A stretch of 64,000 nucleotides of DNA from Pigmentiphaga litoralis (GCF_013408655.1 NZ_JACCBP010000003.1:62001-126000), one strand, 5' to 3'. Counted from the stretch's first letter, positions 36,219-46,775 are shown. The notes: generated from the sequence alone by a model not told the origin. Translations and numbers: made by a program.

Positions 36219-36324
36219 GGAAACTCCGTAAGCGTTAATGCCAATTGAGAATTGATCTCATTATTGGGTTTCGGGCGCCGGGCTTCAAGACAATAGATTT
36301 CATCGCATTGATAGGAAAAGACAA

Positions 36325-36999
36325 ATGAGTGGCGCGCACGTGCAGGTAATCGCTATCGATGGGCCGACTGCCTCGGGCAAGGGCACCATTGCCCACCGGG
36401 TCGCGCAGCAGCTTGGCTGGCATGTGCTGGACAGCGGCGCCTTGTACCGGCTGACGGCGCTGGCGTGCATGCAGCGCAATATCCCGCTTGATGCCGTGGA
36501 TCAGGTCGCCGACATCGCGAGCCAGCTGGATGTGCGGTTCCATGAACTGGGGGTCTATCTGGACGGCCAGGACGTGGGCGAGGCCATCCGCCAGGAAGCG
36601 GTCGGCAACGGCGCGTCGCAGGTCGCGGCCCTGGGGCCGGTGCGGGCGGCGCTGCTGGAGCGGCAGCGCGCATTTCGTCAACCGCAGGGGCTGGTGGCGG
36701 ATGGCCGGGACATGGGCACGGTGGTGTTCCCCGATGCCATCCTGAAGGTGTTCCTGGTGGCCAGCGCCCAGGCGCGGGCCGAACGGCGGTATAACCAGTT
36801 GATCGAAAAGGGTTTTTCGGCTAATCTCTTAACCCTTTTGCATGATTTGGAAGCGCGCGATGCGCGCGACATGCAGCGGGTCAATGCCCCGCTTTTTCCG
36901 GCGGACGACGCCCTGGTGCTCGATTCGTCCGATCTGTCGATCGACCAGACAGTCGCTCAGGTCATGGCCTGGTATAAGGGAAAACTACCCAGAGGGTAG
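36325..36999 (+). CDS. cmk: Cytidylate kinase
   Basis: 224 aa. P-loop [32 protein letters not shown] and the RAERRYNQL lid. It phosphorylates CMP and dCMP. The usual partner of rpsA, 275 nt upstream here. AGGAAAAG precedes the ATG. The stop codon lies inside the first of four hairpins in the following leader. Confidence 0.97.
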   Translation: MSGAHVQVIAIDGPTASGKGTIAHRVAQQLGWHVLDSGALYRLTALACMQRNIPLDAVDQVADIASQLDVRFHELGVYLDGQDVGEAIRQEAVGNGASQVAALGPVRAALLERQRAFRQPQGLVADGRDMGTVVFPDAILKVFLVASAQARAERRYNQLIEKGFSANLLTLLHDLEARDARDMQRVNAPLFPADDALVLDSSDLSIDQTVAQVMAWYKGKLPRG

Positions 37000-37071
37000 G
37001 AGGGAAACTACCCAAAGGGTAGTAAGGAAACTCCTTTAACGGAGTTGAAGGGAAACTCCTTCAAGGGAGTT
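36985..37071 (+). promoter_or_regulatory. Four tandem hairpins in the cmk-rpsA spacer
   Basis: Four repeats of about 23 nt, each built on GGAAACT plus a short stem: CTACCC/GGGTAG (36985-36999), ACTACCC/GGGTAGT (37007-37023), AACTCC/GGAGTT (37029-37046) and AACTCC/GGAGTT (37054-37071). They form two pairs with changed but compensated stems, so RNA structure seems kept. They may serve as an attenuator or as a binding site for S1 feedback. Confidence 0.6.
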
Positions 37072-37274
37072 GAGGTCAGACTCCCCCGTCCGTGAGCCGG
37101 GACACCGGCCACGATGCTCCACAGACTTTTTCGCAGGACAGCGCACAGGCTTTGGTTCGAGTGCGCTGATTGGCCCTCAGCAATGAGGTTGTTTGACTCC
37201 ACCGATTGGTACGGTTCCAGGACGAATCCTCGTCTGCCCCCAATGAAGGTGTGTAACCCCGGTACAACACAACA

Positions 37275-38984
37275 ATGTCTTCGGTTTCCGAAATTCCAGC
37301 AGGCGAAGAAAGTTTCGCCGCACTGTTTGAAGAAAGCATCAAGAAACAAGAGATGAAGTCTGGCGAGGTCATCACTGCTGAAGTGGTGCGCATCGACCAT
37401 AACTTCGTGGTGGTCAACGCTGGCCTGAAGTCCGAGGCTCTGATCCCGCTCGAAGAATTCCTGAACGACAAGGGCGAACTCGAAGTGTCGGAAGGCGACT
37501 TCGTCTCCGTCGCGATCGACGCGCTGGAAAACGGCTACGGCGACACGGTTCTGTCGCGTGACCGCGCCAAGCGCCTGGCTGCCTGGCTGCAACTCGAGCA
37601 GGCGCTCGAGTCGGGCGACCTGGTCACCGGCACCATCACTGGCAAGGTCAAGGGCGGCCTGACCGTCATGACCAACGCAATCCGCGCCTTCCTGCCGGGT
37701 TCGCTGGTCGACCTGCGTCCTGTCAAGGACACCACGCCGTACGAAGGCAAGACCCTCGAATTCCGCGTCATCAAGCTCGATCGCAAGCGCAACAACGTCG
37801 TGCTGTCGCGCCGTGCCGTGCTCGAAGCCAACATGGGCGAAGAGCGTCAGAAGCTGCTCGAGACGCTGCACGAAGGTGCGATCGTCAACGGCGTGGTCAA
37901 GAACATCACCGACTACGGCGCATTCGTGGACCTGGGCGGTATCGACGGCCTGCTGCACATCACCGATCTGGCATGGCGTCGTGTGCGTCACCCGTCGGAA
38001 GTGCTGACCGTTGGCCAGGAAATCCAGGCCAAGGTCCTCAAGTTCGACCAGGAAAAGAACCGCGTCTCGCTGGGCGTCAAGCAGCTGGGCGAAGATCCCT
38101 GGGTGGGCCTCGCACGTCGCTACCCGCAAGGCACGCGTCTGTTCGGTAAGGTCACGAACCTCACGGACTACGGCGCATTCGTCGAAGTCGAAGCCGGCAT
38201 CGAAGGCCTGGTCCACGTGTCCGAAATGGACTGGACCAACAAGAACGTCGATCCCAAGAAGGTTGTCACCCTGGGCGACGAAGTCGAAGTCATGGTTCTG
38301 GAAATCGACGAAGACCGCCGCCGTATCTCGCTGGGCATGAAGCAGTGCCGCGCGAATCCGTGGGAAGAATTCTCGATCAACCACAAGCGTGGCGACAAGG
38401 TCCGCGGCGCCATCAAGTCGATTACCGACTTCGGCGTGTTCGTCGGTCTGCCTGGCGGCATCGACGGCCTGGTGCACCTGTCCGACCTGTCCTGGAGCGA
38501 AACCGGCGAAGAAGCCGTGCGCAACTTCAAGAAGGGCGACGAAGTCGAAGCCGTGGTTCTGGGCATCGACACCGACAAGGAACGCATCTCGCTGGGCATC
38601 AAGCAGCTGGAAGGCGATCCGTTCACCAACTTCGTTGGCACGTACGACAAGGGCGCCGTGGTTCCTGGCACCGTCAAGTCCGTCGAACCCAAGGGTGCTG
38701 TCGTGACCCTGTCGGTGGACGTCGAAGGCTACCTGCGCGCTTCCGAGATGTCGTCGGGCCGCGTGGAAGATGCATCGACCATCGTCAAGGTGGGCGACAA
38801 CATCGACGCCATGATCCTGAACATCGACCGCAAGACGCGTTCGATCCAGCTCTCGATCAAGGCGAAGGACAGCGCAGAGACGGCTGACGCCATCCAGCGC
38901 ATGTCGGATGCCAGCGCATCGTCGGGCACGACCAACCTGGGCGCACTGCTCAAGGCCAAGCTCAACGAACGCGAAAACGGTTGA
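37275..38984 (+). CDS. rpsA: 30S ribosomal protein S1
   Basis: 569 aa, usual length. Six S1 (OB-fold) repeats, for example [40 protein letters not shown] and [20 protein letters not shown]. It binds mRNA leaders and the 30S platform to allow initiation. Codon choice is strongly optimised. The 275-nt leader carries the hairpin row described separately. Confidence 0.98.
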   Translation: MSSVSEIPAGEESFAALFEESIKKQEMKSGEVITAEVVRIDHNFVVVNAGLKSEALIPLEEFLNDKGELEVSEGDFVSVAIDALENGYGDTVLSRDRAKRLAAWLQLEQALESGDLVTGTITGKVKGGLTVMTNAIRAFLPGSLVDLRPVKDTTPYEGKTLEFRVIKLDRKRNNVVLSRRAVLEANMGEERQKLLETLHEGAIVNGVVKNITDYGAFVDLGGIDGLLHITDLAWRRVRHPSEVLTVGQEIQAKVLKFDQEKNRVSLGVKQLGEDPWVGLARRYPQGTRLFGKVTNLTDYGAFVEVEAGIEGLVHVSEMDWTNKNVDPKKVVTLGDEVEVMVLEIDEDRRRISLGMKQCRANPWEEFSINHKRGDKVRGAIKSITDFGVFVGLPGGIDGLVHLSDLSWSETGEEAVRNFKKGDEVEAVVLGIDTDKERISLGIKQLEGDPFTNFVGTYDKGAVVPGTVKSVEPKGAVVTLSVDVEGYLRASEMSSGRVEDASTIVKVGDNIDAMILNIDRKTRSIQLSIKAKDSAETADAIQRMSDASASSGTTNLGALLKAKLNERENG

Positions 38985-39031
38985 TGGCCTCCTGACAGAC
39001 GATGCTTTCGGCTCGCCCAGGCATGGACTCC

Positions 39032-39334
39032 ATGACGAAATCCGAGTTGATCGCGCGTTTGGCGGCCCGCTATCCCCAGCTGGTCGCCAAGGATGCCGAT
39101 TACGCGGTGAAAACGATCCTCGACGCGATGGCCCAGTCGTTATCTGAAGGCCACCGTATCGAGATTCGGGGCTTCGGCAGCTTTTCGCTGTCGAAGCGTC
39201 CACCGCGTATAGGCCGTAATCCGAAGTCTGGCGAGCGGGTGCTGGTGCCTGAAAAACGGGTGCCGCACTTCAAGGCCGGCAAGGAATTGCGGGAACGTGT
39301 CGACGTTGCCGCCGCTGAACCGCCTCCCGTGTAA
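39032..39334 (+). CDS. ihfB: Integration host factor beta subunit
   Basis: 100 aa. [17 protein letters not shown] start and the DNA-intercalating arm [20 protein letters not shown]. It pairs with IhfA to bend DNA. ATG at 39032 gives the family N-terminus; an ATG three codons upstream is possible. It follows rpsA as in most proteobacteria and is followed by a terminator. Confidence 0.96.
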   Translation: MTKSELIARLAARYPQLVAKDADYAVKTILDAMAQSLSEGHRIEIRGFGSFSLSKRPPRIGRNPKSGERVLVPEKRVPHFKAGKELRERVDVAAAEPPPV

Positions 39335-39356
39335 ACGGCAGGCGCGCCAGCAAAAG

Positions 39357-39392
39357 AAAACCCCGACAGCTGCAAGGCTGCCGGGGTTTTTT
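39357..39392 (+). terminator. Terminator after ihfB
   Basis: AAAACCCCG-A-CAGC / GCTG-C-CGGGGTTTT with a 6-nt loop and a TTTTTT tail, 22 nt after the stop codon. Confidence 0.9.
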
Positions 39393-39436
39393 ATTGCCTG
39401 GGCCCGGCGTGACGCCGGATCAGCGGGCGCTGGCGA

Positions 39437-40273
39437 TCAGCCCTTGATGAACGCGAGCAGATCCGCGTTCAGCACGTCGGCGTTGACGGTCAGCATGCCA
39501 TGCGGGTATCCCGGATAGGTCTTGAGGGTGGCATTGGGCAACAGCTTGACGCCCTTGATTGCGGCATCGGCAATCGGCACGATCTTGTCGTCTTCGCCAT
39601 GCATCCACAAGGTCGGCACCGTGATTGCCTTCAGGTCCTCGGTCTGGTCGGTTTCCGAAAACGCCTTGATGCCTTCGTAGTGGGCCTTGGCGCTGCCCAT
39701 CATGCCCTGGCGCCACCAGTTCTGGATCACGCCGGGGTACACCTTGGCGCCGTCACGATTGAAGCCGTAGAACGGGCCGGTCGGCAGGTCGGTAAAGAAC
39801 TGCGCACGGTTGGCGGCCAGTGCTGCGCGCAGGCCGTCGAACACCTCCATCGGCAGGCCTTCGGGATTGGCGTCGGTCTTGAGCATCAGTGGCGGCACGG
39901 CCGACACCAGAATGGCCTTGGCCACGCGTCCGGCAGGCTGCCCGTGCTTGGCCACATAGCGGGCGACTTCACCGCCGCCGGTCGAGTGGCCGATGTGAAT
40001 GGCGTTCTTCAGGTCCAGCGCTTCGACCACGGCAAAGGCATCGGCGGCATAGTGATCCATGTCATGGCCTTCCGATACCTGGTCCGACCGGCCATGGCCA
40101 CGGCGGTCATGCGCCACGACGCGGTAGCCGTGCTGCACGAAGAACAGCATCTGCGTGTCCCAATCGTCGGACGACAGCGGCCACCCGTGATGGAACATGA
40201 TGGGCTGGGCGGTCTTGGGGCCCCAGTCCTTGTAGAAGATGTTGACGTTATCAGAGGTGGTGATGAAGGGCAT
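39437..40273 (-). CDS. Alpha/beta hydrolase (non-heme chloroperoxidase-like)
   Basis: 278 aa. HGWPLSSDDWD oxyanion segment, nucleophile Ser in HIGHSTGGGEVAR, Asp in WMHGEDDKIVP and His in YPGYPHGM. The family includes cofactor-free haloperoxidases/perhydrolases and esterases. Length and motif order fit the AB-hydrolase haloperoxidase type. Likely the last gene of a three-gene minus-strand group with the F420-reductase-like and SDR genes. Confidence 0.9.
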   Translation of the reverse strand: MPFITTSDNVNIFYKDWGPKTAQPIMFHHGWPLSSDDWDTQMLFFVQHGYRVVAHDRRGHGRSDQVSEGHDMDHYAADAFAVVEALDLKNAIHIGHSTGGGEVARYVAKHGQPAGRVAKAILVSAVPPLMLKTDANPEGLPMEVFDGLRAALAANRAQFFTDLPTGPFYGFNRDGAKVYPGVIQNWWRQGMMGSAKAHYEGIKAFSETDQTEDLKAITVPTLWMHGEDDKIVPIADAAIKGVKLLPNATLKTYPGYPHGMLTVNADVLNADLLAFIKG

Positions 40274-40405
40274 GGCGAAGCTCCGGTAGGGACGGTGACG
40301 TGCGACACAGGGTGGCGCAACGGACAAGGGCTTGCGGTGAAGATGAGGTTGCGCAAGGCACGAGGGCTTGCGCAACGGACAGGCGCTTGCAACGGTGACA
40401 GGGTG

Positions 40406-41053
40406 TCAGCCGAATTTGACAAGATTGAGAGCAGGCAGCGGGCCGCCCGGAAATTGGGCGAGGCGGGCCCCGATCGCGAGGGCACCCAGGTCGATGCCGA
40501 AGAAGCCCAGACGGTCGATCAAAGCAGCCACGTCGGCCTTTGCCTGTGCGTCATCCCCGGAATAGAACAGTACGCGTCGTCCGCCTTCACGTCGAGGGTC
40601 ATCAGCCACCTGGGCGGCCAGCAGATGGTTGAAGGCTTTGACCAGGCGCGCGCCGGGCACCAGGTCGGCGACCACCTCGGACGACAGGCGGCCCTGCAGA
40701 TCGGCGGGCTTGAACAGAGGCGCTTCGATCGGATTGTTGGCATCGACCACGATGCGTTGGCCAAAATCCGGCAGGCCGGCCAGGGCGGCGGGCAGTTTCG
40801 ACCAGTTAACGGCAACGAACACGATGTCCTTGGCGGCGGCGTCTTCGCGGGTGCCGGCGTGGATCGTCGGCCCGATGGCCGCGACGGTGTCGGCCAGGCT
40901 GTCGGGCCCGCGGCTGTTGGACAGGGTGGCGGTCAGGCCGGCATGGGCAAGCGCGGACGCAATCGCGCGGCCGATATTGCCGGCGCCGATGATGCCGATG
41001 CTGGGATCGCGCCCGGGGACGGCGGAAGCGGGGGTATGGGTAGAGGTGGTCAT
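40406..41053 (-). CDS. NADPH-dependent F420 reductase-like oxidoreductase
   Basis: 215 aa Rossmann protein with SIGIIGAGNIGRAIASALAH, TLSNSRGP for NADP phosphate binding, VVDANNPIEAP and VKAFNHLLAAQV. It resembles Fno-type NADP oxidoreductases and the related YciK/ferric-reductase-like small enzymes; since betaproteobacteria generally lack F420, the electron acceptor is probably another compound. It lies 48 nt downstream of the SDR gene. Confidence 0.8.
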   Translation of the reverse strand: MTTSTHTPASAVPGRDPSIGIIGAGNIGRAIASALAHAGLTATLSNSRGPDSLADTVAAIGPTIHAGTREDAAAKDIVFVAVNWSKLPAALAGLPDFGQRIVVDANNPIEAPLFKPADLQGRLSSEVVADLVPGARLVKAFNHLLAAQVADDPRREGGRRVLFYSGDDAQAKADVAALIDRLGFFGIDLGALAIGARLAQFPGGPLPALNLVKFG

Positions 41054-41101
41054 GGTGAAAGGTCCTTGTGTCGTGGAATCAGGGAATGAATGGGGGTGGG
41101 A

Positions 41102-41860
41102 TCAGGCGAGCTGGCCGCCGTCGACATTGAGCGTGGCGCCGGTGATATACGCCGCATCGGGGCCGGCCAGGAAGGCCACGGCTGCGGCGATCTCTTCCGG
41201 GCGGCCGTAGCGGCCAAGCGGGGTCAGCGCCTTCAGCGTCTGGGCGAAAGGGCCGTCTTGCGGGTTCATGTCGGTGTCGATGGCGCCGGGTTGGACGACG
41301 TTGACGGTGATGTTCCGGGCGCCCAGGTCACGCGACCAGCCCCGGGTGTAGGCGGCGACCGCAGCCTTGCTGGCGATGTAATCGGCGGCGCCGGCAAAGG
41401 GCACGTGCACAGCGCCGGTGGTGCCAATGGACACGATGCGGCCGCCATCGGACATGAGCGGAACCGCGGCACGCACGGCGGCGGCCACTCCTTTGACGTT
41501 GACGTCGAACTGCCGGTCGAACGCCGCCAGGTCGGCCTGGGCGTCATCGACGGTGCCGGTCACGAACACACCGGCCGAGTTCACCAGGATGTCGAGGCGT
41601 CCCAGCCGGGCGTGGGCTTCCTTCACCAGCGCCGCGACCTGTTCGGTGCTGGCCTGATCGGCACGAATGGCCACGGCACGCCGGCCGCTGGCTTCGATTT
41701 CCTTGACGAGGGCCCGCGCCCGGTCTTCGGACGCGGCATAACTGAACGCGACATCCGCGCCGTCGCGGGCCAGGCGGCGGACGATTGCAGCGCCGATGCC
41801 CCGGGCGCCGCCAGTCACGAGGGCGACTTTGCCGGAAAGAGGAAGGTGGTGGGTAGTCAT
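41102..41860 (-). CDS. Short-chain dehydrogenase/reductase
   Basis: 252 aa classical SDR. Cofactor motif VTGGARGIGAAIVRRLA, NSAG, catalytic Ser in GGRIVSIGTTG and YIASK, and C-terminal ITGATLNVDGGQLA. Typical of 3-oxoacyl-ACP-reductase-like enzymes acting on small ketones. Divergent from the LysR gene, with 112 nt between. Confidence 0.9.
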   Translation of the reverse strand: MTTHHLPLSGKVALVTGGARGIGAAIVRRLARDGADVAFSYAASEDRARALVKEIEASGRRAVAIRADQASTEQVAALVKEAHARLGRLDILVNSAGVFVTGTVDDAQADLAAFDRQFDVNVKGVAAAVRAAVPLMSDGGRIVSIGTTGAVHVPFAGAADYIASKAAVAAYTRGWSRDLGARNITVNVVQPGAIDTDMNPQDGPFAQTLKALTPLGRYGRPEEIAAAVAFLAGPDAAYITGATLNVDGGQLA

Positions 41861-41941
41861 GATGGGGTGCTCCGTGTGGAAGATCGATGGAGTGATTCTG
41901 ATGGCGGCACTCCCTTCTGATAAGCCGTGAATCGCTGGATT

Positions 41942-41966
41942 GATCTTCAACGTTTGCTTTAAGATC
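41942..41966. promoter_or_regulatory. Inverted repeat in the SDR-LysR divergent region
   Basis: GATCTT-N13-AAGATC, just upstream of the LysR start. The spacing and location suit a LysR-type operator controlling both directions. Confidence 0.4.
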
Positions 41967-41972
41967 GCAAGG

Positions 41973-42929
41973 ATGGAAACCTTGGCCAACCTTGAATCAT
42001 TCGTGCGCAGCGCCGAAGCGGGCAGCTTTTCGGAAGCGGCCAGGCGCCTGTCCCTGACGCCTGCTGCCGTCAGCCGCAACGTCGCCATGCTGGAGCGCAA
42101 TCTGGGTGTCCGGCTGTTCCACCGGTCCACGCGCAGCCTTACGCTGACGGAAGCGGGCGAGGCCTTTCGCCTGGGCGTCGCCGATCACCTGACCGGCCTG
42201 CAGGCCGCCATCGCCGCGGCGGCCACCGATGGTGGCGAACCCGCGGGCGTCCTCAAGGTCAGCCTGCCGCCACTGCTGGGCACGACCCACATCCTGCCGC
42301 TGTTGCCCGGCTTTCTGGCCCGCTACCCCCGCATCCGCCCCGACTGGCATTTTGAAACGCGCCCGGTGGACCTGATTGCCGAGGGCTACGACGCGGCCAT
42401 TGGCGGCGGGTTCGACCTGACGCCCGGGATCATTGCCCGCACGCTGGCCCCCGCGCACATCGTTGCCGTCGCATCGCCGGCTTATCTGGCAGGGCGACCG
42501 TTGCCCGCCGATCCCGGCGGCCTGGCCAGCCTGGACGGGATCGTGATGCGTGCGCGGCGCACGGGCCGGGTCCGCCAGTGGACGATGCGCGATGTGGCGG
42601 GCAATGAGATGGCCGCGCCGCTGCGCGACACCCTGGTCCTGAACGAGCCCGCAGCCATGCGGGACGCGGCGGTGCTGGGCCTGGGCGTGGCCATGCTCGC
42701 CGTGCCCGATGTGCTGCCCGAACTGGAAGCGGGCCGCCTGGTCCGGCTCCTGCCGCGCTGGTATGCCGATGCGGGCGCGATCTCGCTGTACTACGCGTCA
42801 CGGGCGCTGCTGCCGGCCAAGACCCGTGTGTTCATCGAATGGGTGATGGAGGCGTTTGCGGCCCAACATCTGGCCGAACGCCTGGCCGGCAGCCTGGGCG
42901 AGTCCTCGCGCAAGGCGTCGCCGCGGTAA
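41973..42929 (+). CDS. LysR-family transcriptional regulator
   Basis: 318 aa. HTH segment SFSEAARRLSLTPAAVSRNVA and wing LGVRLFHRSTRSLTLTEAG, followed by a PBP2-type effector domain. It is of the CrgA/DsdC-like subgroup that often sits divergently beside an oxidoreductase it controls; here that is the SDR gene. The ATG giving METLANLESF fits the family start. Confidence 0.92.
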   Translation: METLANLESFVRSAEAGSFSEAARRLSLTPAAVSRNVAMLERNLGVRLFHRSTRSLTLTEAGEAFRLGVADHLTGLQAAIAAAATDGGEPAGVLKVSLPPLLGTTHILPLLPGFLARYPRIRPDWHFETRPVDLIAEGYDAAIGGGFDLTPGIIARTLAPAHIVAVASPAYLAGRPLPADPGGLASLDGIVMRARRTGRVRQWTMRDVAGNEMAAPLRDTLVLNEPAAMRDAAVLGLGVAMLAVPDVLPELEAGRLVRLLPRWYADAGAISLYYASRALLPAKTRVFIEWVMEAFAAQHLAERLAGSLGESSRKASPR

Positions 42930-42987
42930 CCGGCGCAACGCTGCCCGGCTTACAATCGCTCCCTACTTCTTTCCTGGAGCATCGACA

Positions 42988-43314
42988 ATGCGATATCTCG
43001 TCTGGGCGTTGCGCTTGCTGATCTTTGTCGTGGTGCTGCTCTTTGCGTTGAAAAACACGGATCGCGTCACGGTGTATTTCTTTGCCGATCGCCTGATCAG
43101 CGAGGTGCCGCTCATCGTCGTGATGCTGGGTTGCTTCGTTGCTGGAACCGTTTTCGGACTGCTGTTGACCGTGCCGGCCGTCTTGCGCCGCCGCCGCGAA
43201 ATGGCCACGCTGCGCCGCGAGCTGGAACGCACGCGCGCGCTGGTGCCCGCGACCGCCATGCAGCCGGAAGGCCCGCCGTCGCCGGACGTCTACATTCCCC
43301 TGTCTCCGTTGTAA
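42988..43314 (+). CDS. lapA: LPS assembly protein LapA
   Basis: 108 aa with two membrane helices (LVWALRLLIFVVVLLFALKN and VPLIVVMLGCFVAGTVFGLL) and a short basic coiled coil. With LapB it controls LpxC proteolysis and so LPS supply. It starts after a CTGGAG site and precedes lapB by 9 nt. Normally lapA follows ihfB directly; here a four-gene cluster intervenes. Confidence 0.9.
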   Translation: MRYLVWALRLLIFVVVLLFALKNTDRVTVYFFADRLISEVPLIVVMLGCFVAGTVFGLLLTVPAVLRRRREMATLRRELERTRALVPATAMQPEGPPSPDVYIPLSPL

Positions 43315-43323
43315 GGCGCGCCT

Positions 43324-44565
43324 GTGGATTTCGAACCCTGGTGGTTGATTGCCGTTCCCTTGCTATTCGGACTGGGCTGGATCGCGGCGCGGGTTGACGT
43401 GCGGCAGATGCTGTCCGAAAACCGCAATCTGCCCGACTCCTACTTTCGCGGGCTGAACTTCCTGCTGAACGAGCAGCACGACCGGGCCATCGACGCCTTC
43501 GTCGAAGTGGCCAAGCTCGATCCCGAAACGACCGACCTGCACTTTGCGCTGGGCAGCCTGTTCCGGCGCCGGGGCGAGATCGAGCGGGCGATCCGTGTGC
43601 ATCAGAGCCTGCTGCAGCGGCCCGACCTGCCGGTCAGCCAGCGTGAGCAGGCCATGAACGAACTGGCGCAGGACTACTTGCGCGCCGGCATGCTGGACCG
43701 GGCTGAAGCCGCCTTCGATCAGCTGAAGCCGACCCGGTTTGCGCCTGATGCCTTGCGGGCCCTGATCCGCATTCACGAGACCGAGCGCGACTGGCCGGCC
43801 GCGATCCAGGCCGTGCATGCGCTGCAGGGCCTGGTCGACGAACCCGTGCCACAGGCCGTGCATTTCCATTGCGAAGAGGCGGCCGCCGCACTGGCCTTGC
43901 CGGTGCCCGATATCGACGCCGCCACCCACGCGCTGGACGCCGCTACGCACGCGTCGGAACTGGCGCAGCGCAGCGCCGAAGCGCCCCCGCACGTACGGAT
44001 TGCCATCATGCGGGCCGACCTGGCCTTGCGGGAAGGGGACCTGCGCGCGCAGCGCCTGCAGCTCAAGTCCATTCTGGCGTCCCATCCGGATTATGTCGGC
44101 CTGATCGCCGAGGCCTTCCTGACCAACTACCGCGCCACGCAGCGCGAAAACGACGGGCTGGAACAGCTGGAAGCGCACTACGCGCGGCATCCGTCGCTCG
44201 ACCTGTTCAACACGATTTTCCTGGCACGCGGCCGCCTGCACGGCGCGGCCGACGCGTGGGCCTTTGCGCGCGCCGCCCTGCAGCGCAATCCGTCGCTGCT
44301 GGGCCTGGACCGCATGCTGGAAGCGCAACTGGCGCGCGGCGCCGAAACGCCGCCGGCGATCGACACCGTGGCCGGCGCGTGCACGGCGCTATCGGTGGAA
44401 GACGTCGCGCTCATGCGCAGTCTGATCCACAAGCACACGCAGCGGCTGGACCGGTACGCCTGCCGCGCCTGCGGCTTCAAGGCAAAGCGTTTTCATTGGC
44501 AATGCCCGGGCTGCAATGCCTGGGAGACCTACTCGCCCAAACGTTTGGAAGAACTGGATGTCTGA
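43324..44565 (+). CDS. lapB: LPS assembly protein LapB (YciM)
   Basis: 413 aa. One N-terminal membrane helix (WWLIAVPLLFGLGWIAARVD), TPR repeats (about 45-370; for example FRGLNFLLNEQHDRAIDAFV) and a C-terminal rubredoxin-like zinc ribbon CRACGFKAKRFHWQCPGC. It presents LpxC to FtsH. It starts at GTG. Its end overlaps the start of hldA by 8 nt. Confidence 0.95.
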   Translation: MDFEPWWLIAVPLLFGLGWIAARVDVRQMLSENRNLPDSYFRGLNFLLNEQHDRAIDAFVEVAKLDPETTDLHFALGSLFRRRGEIERAIRVHQSLLQRPDLPVSQREQAMNELAQDYLRAGMLDRAEAAFDQLKPTRFAPDALRALIRIHETERDWPAAIQAVHALQGLVDEPVPQAVHFHCEEAAAALALPVPDIDAATHALDAATHASELAQRSAEAPPHVRIAIMRADLALREGDLRAQRLQLKSILASHPDYVGLIAEAFLTNYRATQRENDGLEQLEAHYARHPSLDLFNTIFLARGRLHGAADAWAFARAALQRNPSLLGLDRMLEAQLARGAETPPAIDTVAGACTALSVEDVALMRSLIHKHTQRLDRYACRACGFKAKRFHWQCPGCNAWETYSPKRLEELDV

Positions 44566-45529
44566 CACCAAGGCCGCGCCTGGCCAGCCCTTTCCTTCGG
44601 ACGCCGTGCGCCAGTCGGCGCGGGTCCTTGTCATTGGCGACGTGATGCTGGACCGCTACTGGTTCGGCGAAGTCGACCGGATTTCGCCGGAAGCCCCGGT
44701 GCCCGTGGTGCGGGTGTCGCGCAGCGAAGATCGCCTGGGCGGCGCGGCCAACGTGGCCCGCAACGTGGCGGTGCTGGGTGCGCGGGTGACGCTGGTCGGG
44801 ATCGTCGGCAATGACGATTCGGGCGTGGCCATATCCCGCCTGTGCGCCGAAGCAGGCGTGACGGCCGAACTGGTCACCGATGCCACCATTCCCACCACCA
44901 TGAAAATGCGCGTGCTGGGCCGCCAGCAGCAGTTGCTGCGGGTGGACTTCGAGCAGAGTCCCGGCCCCGACACCCTGGTGGCTTTGGCCGAACGGGTGGC
45001 CAGCCTGATGAGCGACCACGATGTCGTGGTGCTGTCGGACTATGCCAAGGGCGTGCTGGAACATGTCGAGCCGCTGATCGCCCTGGCGCGGCGGCATGAC
45101 TGCATCATCCTGGTCGACCCCAAGGGCGACGACTACAGCCGGTATCGCGGTGCGACCCTGGTCACGCCCAACCAGTCCGAAATGCGCGATGCCGTGGGCC
45201 GCTGGCGCGACGACGACGAACTGGCCGAACGCGCCCAGCGCCTGCGCGAAGCGCTGGACCTGAAGGCGCTGCTGGTGACCCGGTCGGAACTGGGCATGAC
45301 TTTGTACACGGCAGAGGGCCGCGACCACGTCGGCGCCCAGGCGCGCGAAGTGTTCGACGTGTCGGGCGCGGGCGATACCGTCATCGCCACGCTGGCCGTC
45401 ATGCAGGCGGCCGGGCTGGATCTGCACGACGCCATGCGCTGGGCGAACCTTGCCGGCGGTATTGTGGTCGGAAAGCTGGGGACGTCCATCGTCACGCCGG
45501 CCGAACTGAGCGCGGCGCAAGCGGGCTGA
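44558..45529 (+). CDS. hldA: D-glycero-beta-D-manno-heptose-7-phosphate kinase (RfaE domain I)
   Basis: 323 aa ribokinase-family kinase. [38 protein letters not shown], and anion-hole/base motif [15 protein letters not shown]. It corresponds to the first domain only of E. coli HldE, so a separate HldC nucleotidyltransferase should lie elsewhere. It supplies ADP-heptose for the LPS core together with hldD. Coupled to lapB. Confidence 0.94.
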   Translation: MSDTKAAPGQPFPSDAVRQSARVLVIGDVMLDRYWFGEVDRISPEAPVPVVRVSRSEDRLGGAANVARNVAVLGARVTLVGIVGNDDSGVAISRLCAEAGVTAELVTDATIPTTMKMRVLGRQQQLLRVDFEQSPGPDTLVALAERVASLMSDHDVVVLSDYAKGVLEHVEPLIALARRHDCIILVDPKGDDYSRYRGATLVTPNQSEMRDAVGRWRDDDELAERAQRLREALDLKALLVTRSELGMTLYTAEGRDHVGAQAREVFDVSGAGDTVIATLAVMQAAGLDLHDAMRWANLAGGIVVGKLGTSIVTPAELSAAQAG

Positions 45530-45626
45530 CGCCGCCACGGGGGCCACCGGCCCCGTCTCATTACAACCGGTGGACCGCGCGCGTGAGTGGGCCGCGCGTC
45601 GTTCGCCACAGCACAGGAACCACATC

Positions 45627-46616
45627 ATGATCATCGTCACCGGCGCCGCAGGATTCATTGGCAGCAACATCGTCCAGGGCCTGAACGCCCAGGGCCATCG
45701 CGACATCCTGGCGGTGGACGATCTGCTTGAAGGCGACAAGTTCGTCAACCTGGTCGACGGCCAGATCGCCGACTACATGGACAAGAACGAATTCCGCAAG
45801 CGCGTCATGGACCGCAGCCTGCCCCCCATCGATGCGATCCTTCACCAGGGCGCGTGCTCGGACACCACCGAACGCAACGGCGCCTACATGATGGACAACA
45901 ATTACCGGGTCACGCACGAGCTGTTCGACTACTCGCAGCAGCAGCGCATTCCGCTCATCTACGCGTCGTCGGCCGCGGTCTATGGCGCCGGCCCGGATTA
46001 CGTGGAAGACCTGAAGTACGAAAAGCCGCTGAACGTGTATGGCTATTCCAAATTCCTGTTCGACCAGGTGCTGCGTCGGTACCTGGGCAAGTTGACGGCG
46101 CCGGTAATCGGCCTGCGCTACTTCAACGTGTACGGCCCGCGTGAACAGCACAAGGGGCGCATGGCCTCGGTGGCGTTCCACAACATGAATCAGTTCCTGT
46201 CCGAAGGGCATGTGCGGCTGTTCGGCGGCTGGGATGGCTATCCGGATGGCGGCCAGCAACGCGATTTCATTTCGGTGCATGACGCCGTTGCCGTGAACCT
46301 GCACTTTCTGGAAAACCACGATCAGCCGGGCGTCTACAACTGCGGCACTGGCCGCGCCCAGCCCTTCAATGATGTGGCGATGGCCGTGGTGAACACGCTG
46401 CGGGAAGAGCAGGGCGAAGCGGCCTTGCCGCTCGAGGAACTGGTGGCCAAGGGACTGATCCGGTACATCCCGTTCCCCGATGACCTGAAGGGCCGTTATC
46501 AGAGCTACACCCAGGCCGACACGACGCAGCTGCGCGAAGCCGGCTACACCGCGCCGATGCGGGATGTGCAGACGGGCGTGTCGGAGTACGTGCGGGCGCT
46601 GCGCGCGGGGAAGTGA
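45627..46616 (+). CDS. hldD: ADP-L-glycero-D-manno-heptose 6-epimerase
   Basis: 329 aa extended [23 protein letters not shown], a catalytic [10 protein letters not shown] pair and the family segment GACSDTTE. It makes the final ADP-L,D-heptose. It follows hldA after 97 nt. Confidence 0.97.
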   Translation: MIIVTGAAGFIGSNIVQGLNAQGHRDILAVDDLLEGDKFVNLVDGQIADYMDKNEFRKRVMDRSLPPIDAILHQGACSDTTERNGAYMMDNNYRVTHELFDYSQQQRIPLIYASSAAVYGAGPDYVEDLKYEKPLNVYGYSKFLFDQVLRRYLGKLTAPVIGLRYFNVYGPREQHKGRMASVAFHNMNQFLSEGHVRLFGGWDGYPDGGQQRDFISVHDAVAVNLHFLENHDQPGVYNCGTGRAQPFNDVAMAVVNTLREEQGEAALPLEELVAKGLIRYIPFPDDLKGRYQSYTQADTTQLREAGYTAPMRDVQTGVSEYVRALRAGK

Positions 46617-46775
46617 TCGGCGGCGTGCTACCTACGTAGCGTTGCGCTTGGACATTGCGTTGCGCCGCTGCGCCGTTTGACGGCCGATCGGCGCACGATG
46701 GCTCCATCACCTGCCGTTGCGCAGCCGTGCCAGTCGGCCGGGACGCAAGGGCGGGATCGTGTCTGGAGCCGCCTC

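Noticed and set aside
37008..39203. 731-codon open frame on the minus strand opposite rpsA
   Set aside because: It mirrors the strong codon bias of rpsA and ihfB; its translation is His/Gln/Val/Phe-rich without domains.
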